Notes under the pieces: model-generated | What the model saw: only the letters and a program-made list of their open reading frames with translations | Database searches by the model: none | What the model was told of the DNA's origin: nothing | DNA from: an uncultured Candidatus Saccharibacteria bacterium | GTDB taxonomy: Bacteria; Patescibacteriota; Saccharimonadia; Saccharimonadales; Saccharimonadaceae | Length of the DNA: 40,970 nt | Assembly (NCBI GenBank): GCA_937889535.1 | Contig: CALBZW010000021.1 | Span: 1 to 40,970, forward strand | Reading direction: 5' to 3' | Shown here: one piece after another, positions 1-6,408 of the stretch | Position numbering within the stretch: the stretch's first letter is position 1 | How the letters are laid out: each line of letters begins with the position of its first letter | Made by a program: the position numbers and the translations under genes

Positions 1-26
1 ATATCTCTGTGCACAGAGATATTTTG
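1..26 (+). terminator. Rho-independent terminator of an upstream gene
   Basis: A perfect inverted repeat (arms ATATCTCTG and CAGAGATAT around TGCA) is followed by a short T run. It most likely ends a transcription unit that lies before the window. Confidence 0.6.
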
Positions 27-168
27 TTTATTTACAAAATATCTCGAATTCACTCGGACTTTAAGAGTTTGAACAAGTCTTATTTATCGAAAGAGTAGCA
101 AAAAACCAGCGCAAAAAGTCTATTAGAACGAATAGACAAGAGAATTGTAGAAAATGGAGGATGATAAA

Positions 169-558
169 ATGAAAAAACGTATTTTTTCGGTAGTTGCTAT
201 GTTGATGATTATGGTTACGCTTGCAGGGTGTTCTCAGGCTGAGAATGTGACGGTTCAATTGAAAAATGACGCTGATGAATTCAAAGTTGTACGTAGAGTC
301 ACGGTCATTAACCTCAGAACCGACGCAGTGCTTTATGAAATTGAGGGCCGAATTTCTTATACCGTAGAGGAAGATGGAGATTTTTCAATTGTCGCACAGA
401 CCGGAGAAGAGACTTTTAAGCGTGATTCGGTCGGTGTAGGTCAAGCAGGTAATGGAATAACTTACATTGTAGAGCAGATAGAGCCGCTTGAGGAAGACCC
501 GTATCATTATGAAATTCGTATATATGCCAGATTCCCTGAAATTTCTGTAGTCAGGTAG
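169..558 (+). CDS. Small secreted lipoprotein, similar to phage beta-sandwich lipoproteins
   Basis: The protein has 129 residues. The ATG at 169 is preferred over the in-frame ATG at 154 because the GGAGG ribosome-binding site at 156-160 overlaps the earlier ATG and lies 8 nt before this one. It begins MKKR, followed by a hydrophobic stretch and a lipobox LAGC, so it should be a lipid-anchored surface protein of about 110 residues after processing. The mature part (EFKVVRRVTVINLRTD, then VTYIVEQ-like and YHYEIRI segments) resembles, from memory, the small beta-sandwich lipoproteins carried by actinobacterial phages, some of which are thought to act in superinfection exclusion. That similarity is a judgement by eye. 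Its function here is unknown. A GTCTATT/AATAGAC hairpin (116-136) sits in its leader, and a terminator follows the gene. Confidence 0.75.
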   Translation: MKKRIFSVVAMLMIMVTLAGCSQAENVTVQLKNDADEFKVVRRVTVINLRTDAVLYEIEGRISYTVEEDGDFSIVAQTGEETFKRDSVGVGQAGNGITYIVEQIEPLEEDPYHYEIRIYARFPEISVVR

Positions 559-602
559 CGGGAACAACTCGATAGATAAAACCCATAGTCCAAACTCGTA
601 TA

Positions 603-634
603 GAAGAGCCGCTACAAAATGCAGCGGCTTCTTT
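603..634 (+). terminator. Terminator of the lipoprotein gene
   Basis: An AAGAGCCGCT / AGCGGCTTCTT hairpin is followed by TTTTATTTT. It separates the lipoprotein gene from the tuf promoter. Confidence 0.75.
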
Positions 635-645
635 TATTTTCTCTC

Positions 646-674
646 TTTACAATCCCTAAATAATCATATATTAT
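646..674 (+). promoter_or_regulatory. Promoter of tuf
   Basis: A TTTACA -35 box and a TATTAT -10 box are separated by 17 nt. An AAGGAGA ribosome-binding site follows just before the ATG at 742. Confidence 0.55.
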
Positions 675-741
675 ATAAGAGTAGAGTTGGGGCTGGTTGA
701 TATTAGCGCTCCGACACAAATAATAATTAAAAGGAGAAAGA

Positions 742-1926
742 ATGGCAGAATTTGACCGTTCCAAGCCACATATTAACGTTGGTACGATGGGCCACGTTGA
801 CCATGGTAAAACTACCTTGACGGCTGCGATTACGAACGTACTCGCAAAGAAACTTCCATCGGATGTTAACAAAGCTGTTGCTTATGACCAGATCGATAAC
901 GCTCCAGAAGAGAAGGCTCGTGGTATCACGATTGCTACCTCCCACCAAGAGTACGAATCTGAGGGTCGCCACTACGCTCACGTTGACATGCCAGGTCACG
1001 CTGACTACATTAAGAACATGATTACTGGTGCGGCTCAGGTTGATGGTGCTGTCCTCGTCGTTGCGGCGAATGATGGTCCTTTGCCACAAACTCGTGAGCA
1101 CGTCCTTTTGGCTCACCAGGTGAACGTTCCGAAGATTATTGTCTTCTTGAACAAGATGGATCTCGCTGACCCAGAACTCGTCGAACTCGTCGAGATGGAC
1201 GTCCGCGACCTCTTGAACAAGTACGGTTACGATGGTGACAATACCCCAATCATTAAGGGTTCTGCGACGAAAGCCCTCGAAGGCGATGCTGCTAACGAAG
1301 ATGCTATCATGGAGCTCGTCAAGGCTATGGATGAGTGGTTTGAGGTTCCAGAACATGATCTCGATAAGCCATTCTTGATGCCAGTCGAAGACGTCTTCTC
1401 GATCAAGGGTCGTGGTACGGTTGCTACCGGTCGTATCGAGCAGGGTGTTGTCAAGTTGAACGACGAAGTTGAAATTGTTGGTCTTAAAGATACTCAGAAA
1501 TCGGTTGTTACCGGTATTGAGGCCTTCCATAAGACTCTCGATCAGGGCCAAGCTGGCGACAACGCTGGTCTGTTGCTCCGCGGTATTGAACGCGATCAGA
1601 TCGAGCGTGGTCAGGTCATCGCTGCCCCAGGCACGATCACCCCACATACCGAGTTTGAGGCTCAGGTTTACATCTTGAAGAAAGAGGAAGGTGGTCGCCA
1701 CACTCCATTCTCCAAGGGTTACAAGCCACAGTTCTACTTCCGCACCACTGACGTGACTGGTGAAGTTGAACTTCCAGCTGACAAAGAAATCGTCATGCCT
1801 GGTGATACGGTTACCTTCAAGGTTAAGTTGCTCGCACCAATTGCTATGAACAACAATGACCGCTTCGCTATCCGCGAAGGTGGTAAGACTGTTGGTTCCG
1901 GTGTTGTTACCAGCATCATCAAGTAA
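742..1926 (+). CDS. tuf: Translation elongation factor Tu
   Basis: EF-Tu carries aminoacyl-tRNA to the ribosome as a GTP complex. The 394 residues match the usual family length. The G1 loop GHVDHGKTT (residues 17-25), the switch region EKARGITI, the G3 motif DMPGHADY, the G4 motif NKMD and the G5-like GSATKALEG are all present in order, followed by the two beta-barrel domains with the typical PHTEFEAQVYIL and RHTPF segments. Two local oddities are Met in place of the common Cys in DCPGH and Thr for Leu in GSALKALEG. The gene is monocistronic, with its own promoter and a strong terminator. It is not directly followed by rpsJ as in many bacteria; rpsJ lies about 3.2 kb downstream. Confidence 0.98.
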   Translation: MAEFDRSKPHINVGTMGHVDHGKTTLTAAITNVLAKKLPSDVNKAVAYDQIDNAPEEKARGITIATSHQEYESEGRHYAHVDMPGHADYIKNMITGAAQVDGAVLVVAANDGPLPQTREHVLLAHQVNVPKIIVFLNKMDLADPELVELVEMDVRDLLNKYGYDGDNTPIIKGSATKALEGDAANEDAIMELVKAMDEWFEVPEHDLDKPFLMPVEDVFSIKGRGTVATGRIEQGVVKLNDEVEIVGLKDTQKSVVTGIEAFHKTLDQGQAGDNAGLLLRGIERDQIERGQVIAAPGTITPHTEFEAQVYILKKEEGGRHTPFSKGYKPQFYFRTTDVTGEVELPADKEIVMPGDTVTFKVKLLAPIAMNNNDRFAIREGGKTVGSGVVTSIIK

Positions 1927-1948
1927 CAAAGTACCGTCTTGGTATAGA

Positions 1949-1976
1949 AAAACTTCCCCGCGAGGGGAAGTTTTTT
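1949..1976 (+). terminator. Strong terminator of tuf
   Basis: The arms AACTTCCCC and GGGGAAGTT are followed by six T residues. Confidence 0.9.
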
Positions 1977-2036
1977 GGCTGCGTGAAAACGCTGTTGCTT
2001 TAATTATTCTTCGCTTCATGCTAGCATGAATAAATA

Positions 2037-2429
2037 ATGCCAACTTTTCGTATCATTCGCCCAATCGACTTAAGACCGAAACCATCTAGGTATGAGGAGC
2101 GGGTTGCTGAGCTTTGCGCTGAATGGTTTCAGAGTGACATTAGTTTTGTTGTGCGGAGTCACCACACCAGCCCAGACATTTTAGTCGTCCGGACGAATCA
2201 ATTTTGGGAAATTAAGAATATAAGGGGTTGCAGCAAGCATACAATCGAAGATAATCTTCGCAGAGCCAGTAAGCAATCTCAAAATATAATCATTTCGCTT
2301 TTAATATCATCAAGAATGAGCACGTGTACCGCCGAAGGCAGAATCAAGCAAGTGCTTCAGGCTAGGCGCATGCCAATTAAACATGTTCTGCTAATTACGA
2401 AAATGGGAAAAATTATTGACATAAAGTAA
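2037..2429 (+). CDS. CdiA-CT / PD-(D/E)xK-type nuclease domain protein
   Basis: This 130-residue protein is a single nuclease-like domain. The core SPDILVV followed by FWEIK gives D47, E58 and K60, the PD-(D/E)xK arrangement. It is followed by a G-rich turn and the segment TIEDNLRRASKQSQNIII, which is characteristic (from memory) of the C-terminal tRNase domain of contact-dependent inhibition toxins. In toxins this module normally ends a long delivery protein; here it stands alone with no N-terminal delivery part and no obvious immunity gene beside it. It could act on tRNA inside the cell, or be a domesticated or stand-alone relative. No ribosome-binding site is seen before the ATG, and a TAGCAT box 9 nt upstream may give a leaderless start. 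A consensus promoter begins inside its last codons. Confidence 0.7.
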   Translation: MPTFRIIRPIDLRPKPSRYEERVAELCAEWFQSDISFVVRSHHTSPDILVVRTNQFWEIKNIRGCSKHTIEDNLRRASKQSQNIIISLLISSRMSTCTAEGRIKQVLQARRMPIKHVLLITKMGKIIDIK

Positions 2430-2444
2430 TTCCCGCTCTATAAT
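2416..2444 (+). promoter_or_regulatory. Consensus promoter of a very short transcript
   Basis: TTGACA and TATAAT are separated by exactly 17 nt. The -35 box lies inside the last codons of the nuclease gene. It reads into a hairpin terminator only about 50 nt away. Confidence 0.7.
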
Positions 2445-2450
2445 AGAGCC

Positions 2451-2500
2451 AACAGAAGGCAAATGCGTCCAGTATTGGACAATAGGTTACCTTCTTTTTT
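2451..2500 (+). ncRNA. Putative ~50-nt terminated RNA or attenuator leader
   Basis: Starting about 7 nt after a perfect TATAAT, the RNA has an outer stem AGAAGG/CCTTCT (2454-2459 with 2490-2495), an inner stem GTCC/GGAC, and a T run. It holds no open frame. It may be a tiny stable RNA, or an attenuator for the CDF transporter gene that starts 44 nt downstream. That gene has its own -10 box, which makes the attenuator reading less likely. Confidence 0.45.
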
Positions 2501-2544
2501 GTAGACCTCTTGGCGCTATTATCAACTTCTGGTATGATATAATA

Positions 2545-3648
2545 ATGAATCGCGAAAAATCTATCGTCCGCGCCAGTTTCATTGGCATTATTTCGAATGT
2601 CGTCTTGGTTGGCTTAAAGATGCTTGTCGGGGTTATCGCCGGCTCGATTGCCATTATTCTCGATGCAGTTAATAATTTTACCGACATCCTCTCGTCGGTC
2701 GTCACGATTGTCGGTACGAAACTTGCCGCTCGCCGCGCAGATTCCGGTCATCCTTTCGGCCATGGTCGTTCCGAATATATTTCCGCGCTCGTCGTTGGCA
2801 TGATTATTTTCATCACTGGCCTGATGGCACTCTTTGAATCCGTTCCAAAAATCATTACCCCCGAACTCGCGGACTACTCTTGGGCGACGATTGCCGTCGT
2901 TGTCTTGGCGATTATCGTTAAGCTTGCTCTCGGCACCTATGTTCGTCGTATGGGGCGCAAGTATGACTCGAGCAGCTTGGCGGCTTCTGGCGTCGATGCG
3001 CTTTTTGATGCGCTCTTGTCGTTTGCGACACTCATTGGTATTGCTGTGACCCTGATTTTTCAGATTAGCATTGACGGTATTCTTGGCGCTATTATTTCAC
3101 TCTTCATTATGCGCACCAGTTTTGAAATTATGATGCAGGCTTCGGACGATATCCTGGGCGGCACTGCGGATCGTGAGCTCATGCGCAAGATTAAGCATCA
3201 AATTTGCACCTTCCCGGAAGTCAGTGGTGCTTACGATTTAATGTTGCATAATTACGGCCCGACCGATTTGATTGGTTCTGTCCAGATTCAAATTCCAGAT
3301 AGTTTGACTGCGAAAGACATTCATCGTCTCACGCGCGAAATCTCGCATCGAATTTTTACACGTTTTGAAGTTCGGTTGACGATTGGTATTTACGCAGAAA
3401 ACTCCGACCAGCCCGAGAAGCGCAAAATTAAGGACTACCTTTTAACTCTGCTCAACGATTATCCTGAAGTTCGTCAAATGCATGCCTTCTATGTCGATGA
3501 TGACGAGAAATTGATTACTTTTGATCTCGTCGTCGACGAGCATTTTTCTGAAAAAATCAAGCGTCAGATTACGAGTGCTATGCGGCGTGAGTATCCGAAT
3601 TATAAATATCTTGCCACAATCGATTATGATCTCGAGAATGTGGATTAA
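2545..3648 (+). CDS. Cation diffusion facilitator (CDF) metal exporter
   Basis: This protein exports divalent metal ions in exchange for protons at the cytoplasmic membrane. The 367-residue sequence has the CDF layout: TM1-2 with the metal-site motif DAVNNFTD, a cytoplasmic loop with HPFGHGRSEY, TM3-6 with the second half-site ASGVDALFDA, and an extended cytoplasmic C-terminal domain (ferredoxin-like fold, H-rich segments such as YDLMLHNYG). Asn/Asp half-sites lacking the HxxxD pattern of zinc exporters suggest manganese or iron rather than zinc (inference). The ATG is 6 nt after an extended -10 box TATGAT (2533-2538), so the mRNA is probably leaderless. The C-terminal extension (about residues 290-367) is longer than in minimal CDF proteins and looks like a second metal-sensing domain. 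Confidence 0.92.
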   Translation: MNREKSIVRASFIGIISNVVLVGLKMLVGVIAGSIAIILDAVNNFTDILSSVVTIVGTKLAARRADSGHPFGHGRSEYISALVVGMIIFITGLMALFESVPKIITPELADYSWATIAVVVLAIIVKLALGTYVRRMGRKYDSSSLAASGVDALFDALLSFATLIGIAVTLIFQISIDGILGAIISLFIMRTSFEIMMQASDDILGGTADRELMRKIKHQICTFPEVSGAYDLMLHNYGPTDLIGSVQIQIPDSLTAKDIHRLTREISHRIFTRFEVRLTIGIYAENSDQPEKRKIKDYLLTLLNDYPEVRQMHAFYVDDDEKLITFDLVVDEHFSEKIKRQITSAMRREYPNYKYLATIDYDLENVD

Positions 3649-3666
3649 TGCTATACTAAGTACAAG

Positions 3667-3969
3667 ATGCGCGAAATTCATAAAAAGCTCAGTAAGGAAT
3701 ATTTTGACGAAATTGCCAGCGGGCATAAAACTTTTGAATATCGTGTAAATGATTTCGACTGTGAGCCGGGTGACATTCTAGTCCTAGAGGAATACGAATA
3801 TGACCAGGGCCAGGGAACGACGGCTGGTCGTCGGCCTACCGGGCGAGTTTTACGCAAAAAGGTTGGCTACGTCGGGCGCACTAAGGGTTTTGATTGGCTT
3901 GAGCGTCCAGACGTGAAAGCCGACTTCGAAAAATATGGCGCCCAGATTATCTCTTTGCTTGACGAATAA
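3667..3969 (+). CDS. ASCH / DUF3850 small RNA-binding-like protein
   Basis: The protein has 100 residues. It matches the DUF3850 pattern of the ASCH superfamily: HKKLSKEYFDEIASGHKTFEYRVND, then PGDILVLEEY, and a terminal VGYVGR strand. ASCH folds are related to PUA and are thought to bind RNA, but the substrate of this subgroup is unknown. A TATACT box lies 9 nt before the ATG, suggesting a leaderless or very short leader mRNA. The TAA stop (3967-3969) is in frame with cassette A immediately downstream, and no terminator separates the two. Confidence 0.8.
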   Translation: MREIHKKLSKEYFDEIASGHKTFEYRVNDFDCEPGDILVLEEYEYDQGQGTTAGRRPTGRVLRKKVGYVGRTKGFDWLERPDVKADFEKYGAQIISLLDE

Positions 3970-3999
3970 CTAACTAACTACAACGCCACTAGTGGCACC

Positions 4000-4216
4000 T
4001 CCGGCGCCACCACCATAGTACAGTTACTATTGGCTTTTGTCCGTAGTGGGTATATAGCTCTAACGAGTGGGTATGTCTACAGTATCGGCGAGTACGGCTA
4101 CGGCTGGTCGCGTACGGCATACTCGTCTACCGGCGTCTATCGTCTCGGCTTCAATCCTACTGGCGTCTACCCGTCAGATGGCTTCAATCGTTACCCTGGT
4201 TTTCCCCTCCGCTGCC
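4000..4216 (+). pseudogene. Cassette A: C-terminal FISUMP/lectin-like fragment
   Basis: This unit has a 5' edge encoding SGATTIVQL and LAFVRSG, a variable core with the landmarks IGEYGYGWSRT, VYRLGFNPTG and YPSDGFNRYP, and the end GFPLRC. The pattern (YWS/GWS, AY.L, P..., GF.LRC) resembles the C-terminus of FISUMP/DUF1566-type C-type-lectin-fold domains. There is no N-terminal half, ribosome-binding site or promoter of its own, and the frame is open back to the ASCH stop codon. The 3' end meets the 3' end of cassette B, with the arms CCCCTCCGCTGCC and GGCAGCGGAGGGG forming an inverted repeat. The frame runs on to a stop at 4303-4305 inside B. It could be a silent donor cassette or a gene remnant. 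Confidence 0.6.
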
Positions 4217-4234
4217 GTACTTCCTTTTCCTCCA

Positions 4235-4443
4235 TTAGGCACTACCTGGGTAGAGGCAGCGGAGGGGGAAAGCGCCATAATGATTCCAAATACTTGAAGA
4301 GTTAAGATTTATTGAGTATGAATTTAAAAGATAGGCCTCAGTATTAGACTTCACAACACTAGACCAATAATCGCCAAAGAATCCCATACCACCAATCGTA
4401 GCTTCATCGACATTAATCCACCCGCTACGGACAAAAGCCAATG
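4235..4443 (-). pseudogene. Cassette B: C-terminal FISUMP/lectin-like fragment
   Basis: Read on the minus strand it gives LAFVRSGW, a core with FFGDYWSS and EAYLL, and the end GAFPLRC followed by LYPGSA and TAA. It has exactly the same spacing as A, C, D and E: 20 residues from the G of RSG to the conserved W, then 32 to the F of FPLRC. It faces cassette A tail to tail. Its 5' edge is shorter than that of A; only ATAGTA and CCATTGG remain upstream of GCTTTTG. The 3' block (CTACCCAGGTAGTGCCTAA) is shared with E and G. No start signal is present. Confidence 0.6.
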
Positions 4444-4453
4444 GATACTATAA

Positions 4454-4482
4454 TTGACAAAATAATCATCAGGTGATACAAT
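4454..4482 (+). promoter_or_regulatory. Promoter and hairpin leader of the 4546 gene
   Basis: TTGACA and TACAAT are separated by 17 nt. The leader carries a CCCAGCCAT / ATGGCGGTGGG hairpin (about 4492-4516) before an AGGAGG site. Confidence 0.7.
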
Positions 4483-4545
4483 ATAGATATGTCCCAGCCA
4501 TTACAGATGGCGGTGGGCGAAAATATATTCAGGAGGTGCTAGTTT

Positions 4546-4971
4546 ATGAATGCAAGCACGTTAAAAAATCACAAAAGGAATCAGAAGAAACAGGGAAACA
4601 CTGAACGCCGTAAACAGGCGAAGCAGGAAATCGATAAGGCTCTGGACGCCAGAGCAACTGATTTTGCCGAGGATGCTCGCAAAATCAACGAACTCTATGG
4701 GAAATATGCGGCAATTAACGACGCCAGCGGCTTCGCTGAGGCTGTCATCGATTACGCCGGCAAGAGTCAGTGTTTGGTAGGGCACATCACGGAGATCCGT
4801 GCTATTGTTGACGGTCGTCGCTATCTGGCCATCCCGGGAGATGTGCCTACGCCGCAGCAGGTGGATGAATCTACCTCCGTAGAAGCGGCAAGCGAGGCTT
4901 ATGATCGTGAGCAGAAAAATCTGGAATTCATGCATCGCGAATTCCAGAAGCTTTTGCGCCAGATCTCCTAA
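4546..4971 (+). CDS. Orphan helical protein with basic N-terminus
   Basis: This is a 141-residue protein with no family I recognise. The ATG follows a clear AGGAGG site. The first 30 residues are very basic (repeated K/R/N/Q), residues 30-60 look helical and acidic, and the C-terminal 35 residues (EAYDREQKNLEFMHREFQKLL) look like a coiled coil. There is no signal peptide or membrane segment, so it is probably cytoplasmic, possibly binding nucleic acid through its N-terminus. It is a single-gene unit with its own promoter, a structured leader and a downstream GC-rich hairpin, the same style as the orphans at 24219, 29225 and 38744. Confidence 0.7.
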   Translation: MNASTLKNHKRNQKKQGNTERRKQAKQEIDKALDARATDFAEDARKINELYGKYAAINDASGFAEAVIDYAGKSQCLVGHITEIRAIVDGRRYLAIPGDVPTPQQVDESTSVEAASEAYDREQKNLEFMHREFQKLLRQIS

Positions 4972-5018
4972 CTGCCATATACCTTTCCGCTCCTCGTTTC
5001 CTCTGACCTGTATTTTAA

Positions 5019-5043
5019 GCCCCGCCAGTACTATCGGCGGGGC
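5019..5043. terminator. GC-rich hairpin downstream of the 4546 gene
   Basis: A perfect GCCCCGCC / GGCGGGGC stem is present. The T run does not follow immediately on the plus strand (AAAATTATTG comes first), so termination is likely but not certain. Confidence 0.55.
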
Positions 5044-5050
5044 AAAATTA

Positions 5051-5079
5051 TTGACTTTTTTGCCCTGGTGTGCTATAAT
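5051..5079 (+). promoter_or_regulatory. Promoter of rpsJ
   Basis: TTGACT and TATAAT are separated by 17 nt. It drives an 80-nt leader in which TACCCTA (near 5101) can pair with TATAGGGT just upstream of the ribosome-binding site; a control role is possible but unproven. Confidence 0.75.
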
Positions 5080-5167
5080 GGAAATATAAGGTATAAGCAT
5101 TACCCTAAAAATTCATCGACAATCCGTCTAGAGATTATCTGAAGTTATAGGGTGAAGAAAGGAAAAT

Positions 5168-5497
5168 ATGACCGAAGCCAAGAAAAACGAAGGCTTGAAG
5201 ATCCGTATCCGCCTCAAGGCGTACGACCACCGCGTGATTGATCAGAGCGCGAAACAAATTGTTGACACTGCGATTCGCACCGGCGCGACCGTTTCTGGCC
5301 CAGTGCCACTACCAACTAAGCGCAGCACTTTCACTGTCGTGAAATCGCCACACGTCTACAAGACCGGCGGTGAAGCCTTCGAGATGAAGGTTCATAAGCG
5401 CCTGATTGATGTCTCGAACGCTACGCCAAAGACGATTGATTCTCTGCAGAATCTCTCGCTCCCAGCTGGTGTCGATGCCGAAATCAAGATGCTCTAA
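5168..5497 (+). CDS. rpsJ: 30S ribosomal protein S10
   Basis: S10 is part of the head of the small ribosomal subunit. The 109-residue protein contains the family hallmarks IRIRLKAYDHRVIDQSAKQI, the GPVPLPTK loop, SPHVYK and the C-terminal LPAGVDAEIK. A GAAAGGA site precedes the ATG. In most bacteria rpsJ opens the S10 operon, with rplC directly after it and tuf directly before it. Here it stands alone: it has its own promoter, a converging gene follows at once, and tuf is about 3.2 kb upstream. Confidence 0.97.
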   Translation: MTEAKKNEGLKIRIRLKAYDHRVIDQSAKQIVDTAIRTGATVSGPVPLPTKRSTFTVVKSPHVYKTGGEAFEMKVHKRLIDVSNATPKTIDSLQNLSLPAGVDAEIKML

Positions 5498-5514
5498 GAA
5501 GTAGAACTATGAAA

Positions 5515-5540
5515 ATAACTCCCCATGTATGGGGAGTTAT
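5515..5540. terminator. Bidirectional hairpin between rpsJ and the convergent gene
   Basis: The arms ATAACTCCCC and GGGGAGTTAT flank ATGTAT. On the minus strand the hairpin is followed by a TTTTC run, so it probably terminates the 5555-6184 gene and perhaps rpsJ. Confidence 0.6.
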
Positions 5541-5554
5541 CAGTTTACGACTTA

Positions 5555-6184
5555 CTAGTACTGGCCAGGGACGAGTTGACGTAATTCATAAAAGGCCGGA
5601 TCATCCCACGCACAACATAGCGGACGCTCTTCTGTATACACTATCGTTACTTCAAATTCGTTCCAATCCCAGACTGTCGGCCTTACGGAATAATATCCTG
5701 GAACGTATGGCACTTCTATTTCGGCGCATTGATCTGGATAGAAGTATACTTCTATATCATCAGTTGCCTCAGTGCCATCTTCGTAGACAAAATGCACTAC
5801 ACCTCTCTGTTGCTCGGAATCAACTCGTTCAGTGGTGAAATCGACCGGCGTCATGTAGCTTGAATTCTCGCTAACACGTTTTAGTACTCTAACCTGCTCA
5901 TCGTTGTCGGTTACTTCACCCGTATTGGGATCAATCTGTGGCCAAGCATCTCCCCATTCAGAGCACTCTAAGCTGTCCGGTTCGTCAGAGACTGCGTCTT
6001 TCGAACCAAAATCTTCCGGCTTAGGCTGAACAGTAAACGCTGTGACCTCATTTTTCGAGAATAAGCTACTGGGCCGTACGCTAGACTCTACTATCCCAAC
6101 AGAGGACGTTCGACGAGATAAACCCACACCGCAAAAGCCAGCAATTGCTACGACAGCTAAAACCATTATTATTCTTTTCTTCAT
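5555..6184 (-). CDS. Secreted or membrane-anchored orphan protein
   Basis: The protein has 209 residues starting MKKR at the ATG at 6184, chosen because a GGAGGG site lies 7 nt upstream; an upstream extension of the frame lacks any such site. It has one N-terminal hydrophobic segment (about residues 5-20), then an acidic, proline-rich extracellular part ending in a Trp/Tyr-rich region (VWDWNEFEVTIVYTEERPLCCAWDD). Four Cys residues lie in the exported part. I do not recognise the family. The gene converges on rpsJ and has its own strong promoter and a long leader with two perfect palindromes. Confidence 0.75.
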   Translation of the reverse strand: MKKRIIMVLAVVAIAGFCGVGLSRRTSSVGIVESSVRPSSLFSKNEVTAFTVQPKPEDFGSKDAVSDEPDSLECSEWGDAWPQIDPNTGEVTDNDEQVRVLKRVSENSSYMTPVDFTTERVDSEQQRGVVHFVYEDGTEATDDIEVYFYPDQCAEIEVPYVPGYYSVRPTVWDWNEFEVTIVYTEERPLCCAWDDPAFYELRQLVPGQY

Positions 6185-6220
6185 TTTATACCCTCCTATA
6201 AAAATCTCTGGTCGCAAACT

Positions 6221-6255
6221 CTTAAGGTACCTTAAGAAGCCTGATATCAGGCTTC
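6221..6255 (-). repeat. Two abutting perfect palindromes in the 5' leader
   Basis: CTTAAGGTACCTTAAG (16 nt) is joined to GAAGCCTGATATCAGGCTTC (20 nt), sharing one base. Both lie in the transcribed leader of the 5555-6184 gene, between its promoter and its ribosome-binding site. They could be RNA hairpins or operator sites. Confidence 0.6.
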
Positions 6256-6307
6256 TGTGTGCTCTAAGAGCCTGCATTCACCTAATATAGCTGCATCTTA
6301 TATCTCC

Positions 6308-6336
6308 ATTATAGCACATATTATCAAAAAAGTCAA
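6308..6336 (-). promoter_or_regulatory. Promoter of the 5555-6184 gene
   Basis: On the minus strand TTGACT and TATAAT are 17 nt apart, with TGTGC directly before the -10 box. It is followed by a leader of about 117 nt. Confidence 0.75.
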
Positions 6337-6408
6337 TACTTTTTATGCTAAAACCCAGCAAAACGCAAGGTTAGTCCGCTTTTATCGTTTCTGTGCTATA
6401 ATCAATAC

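Noticed and set aside
727..2043. A 438-codon minus-strand open frame opposite tuf
   Set aside because: It is the antisense shadow of a highly expressed conserved gene, with no start signal and no recognisable protein features.
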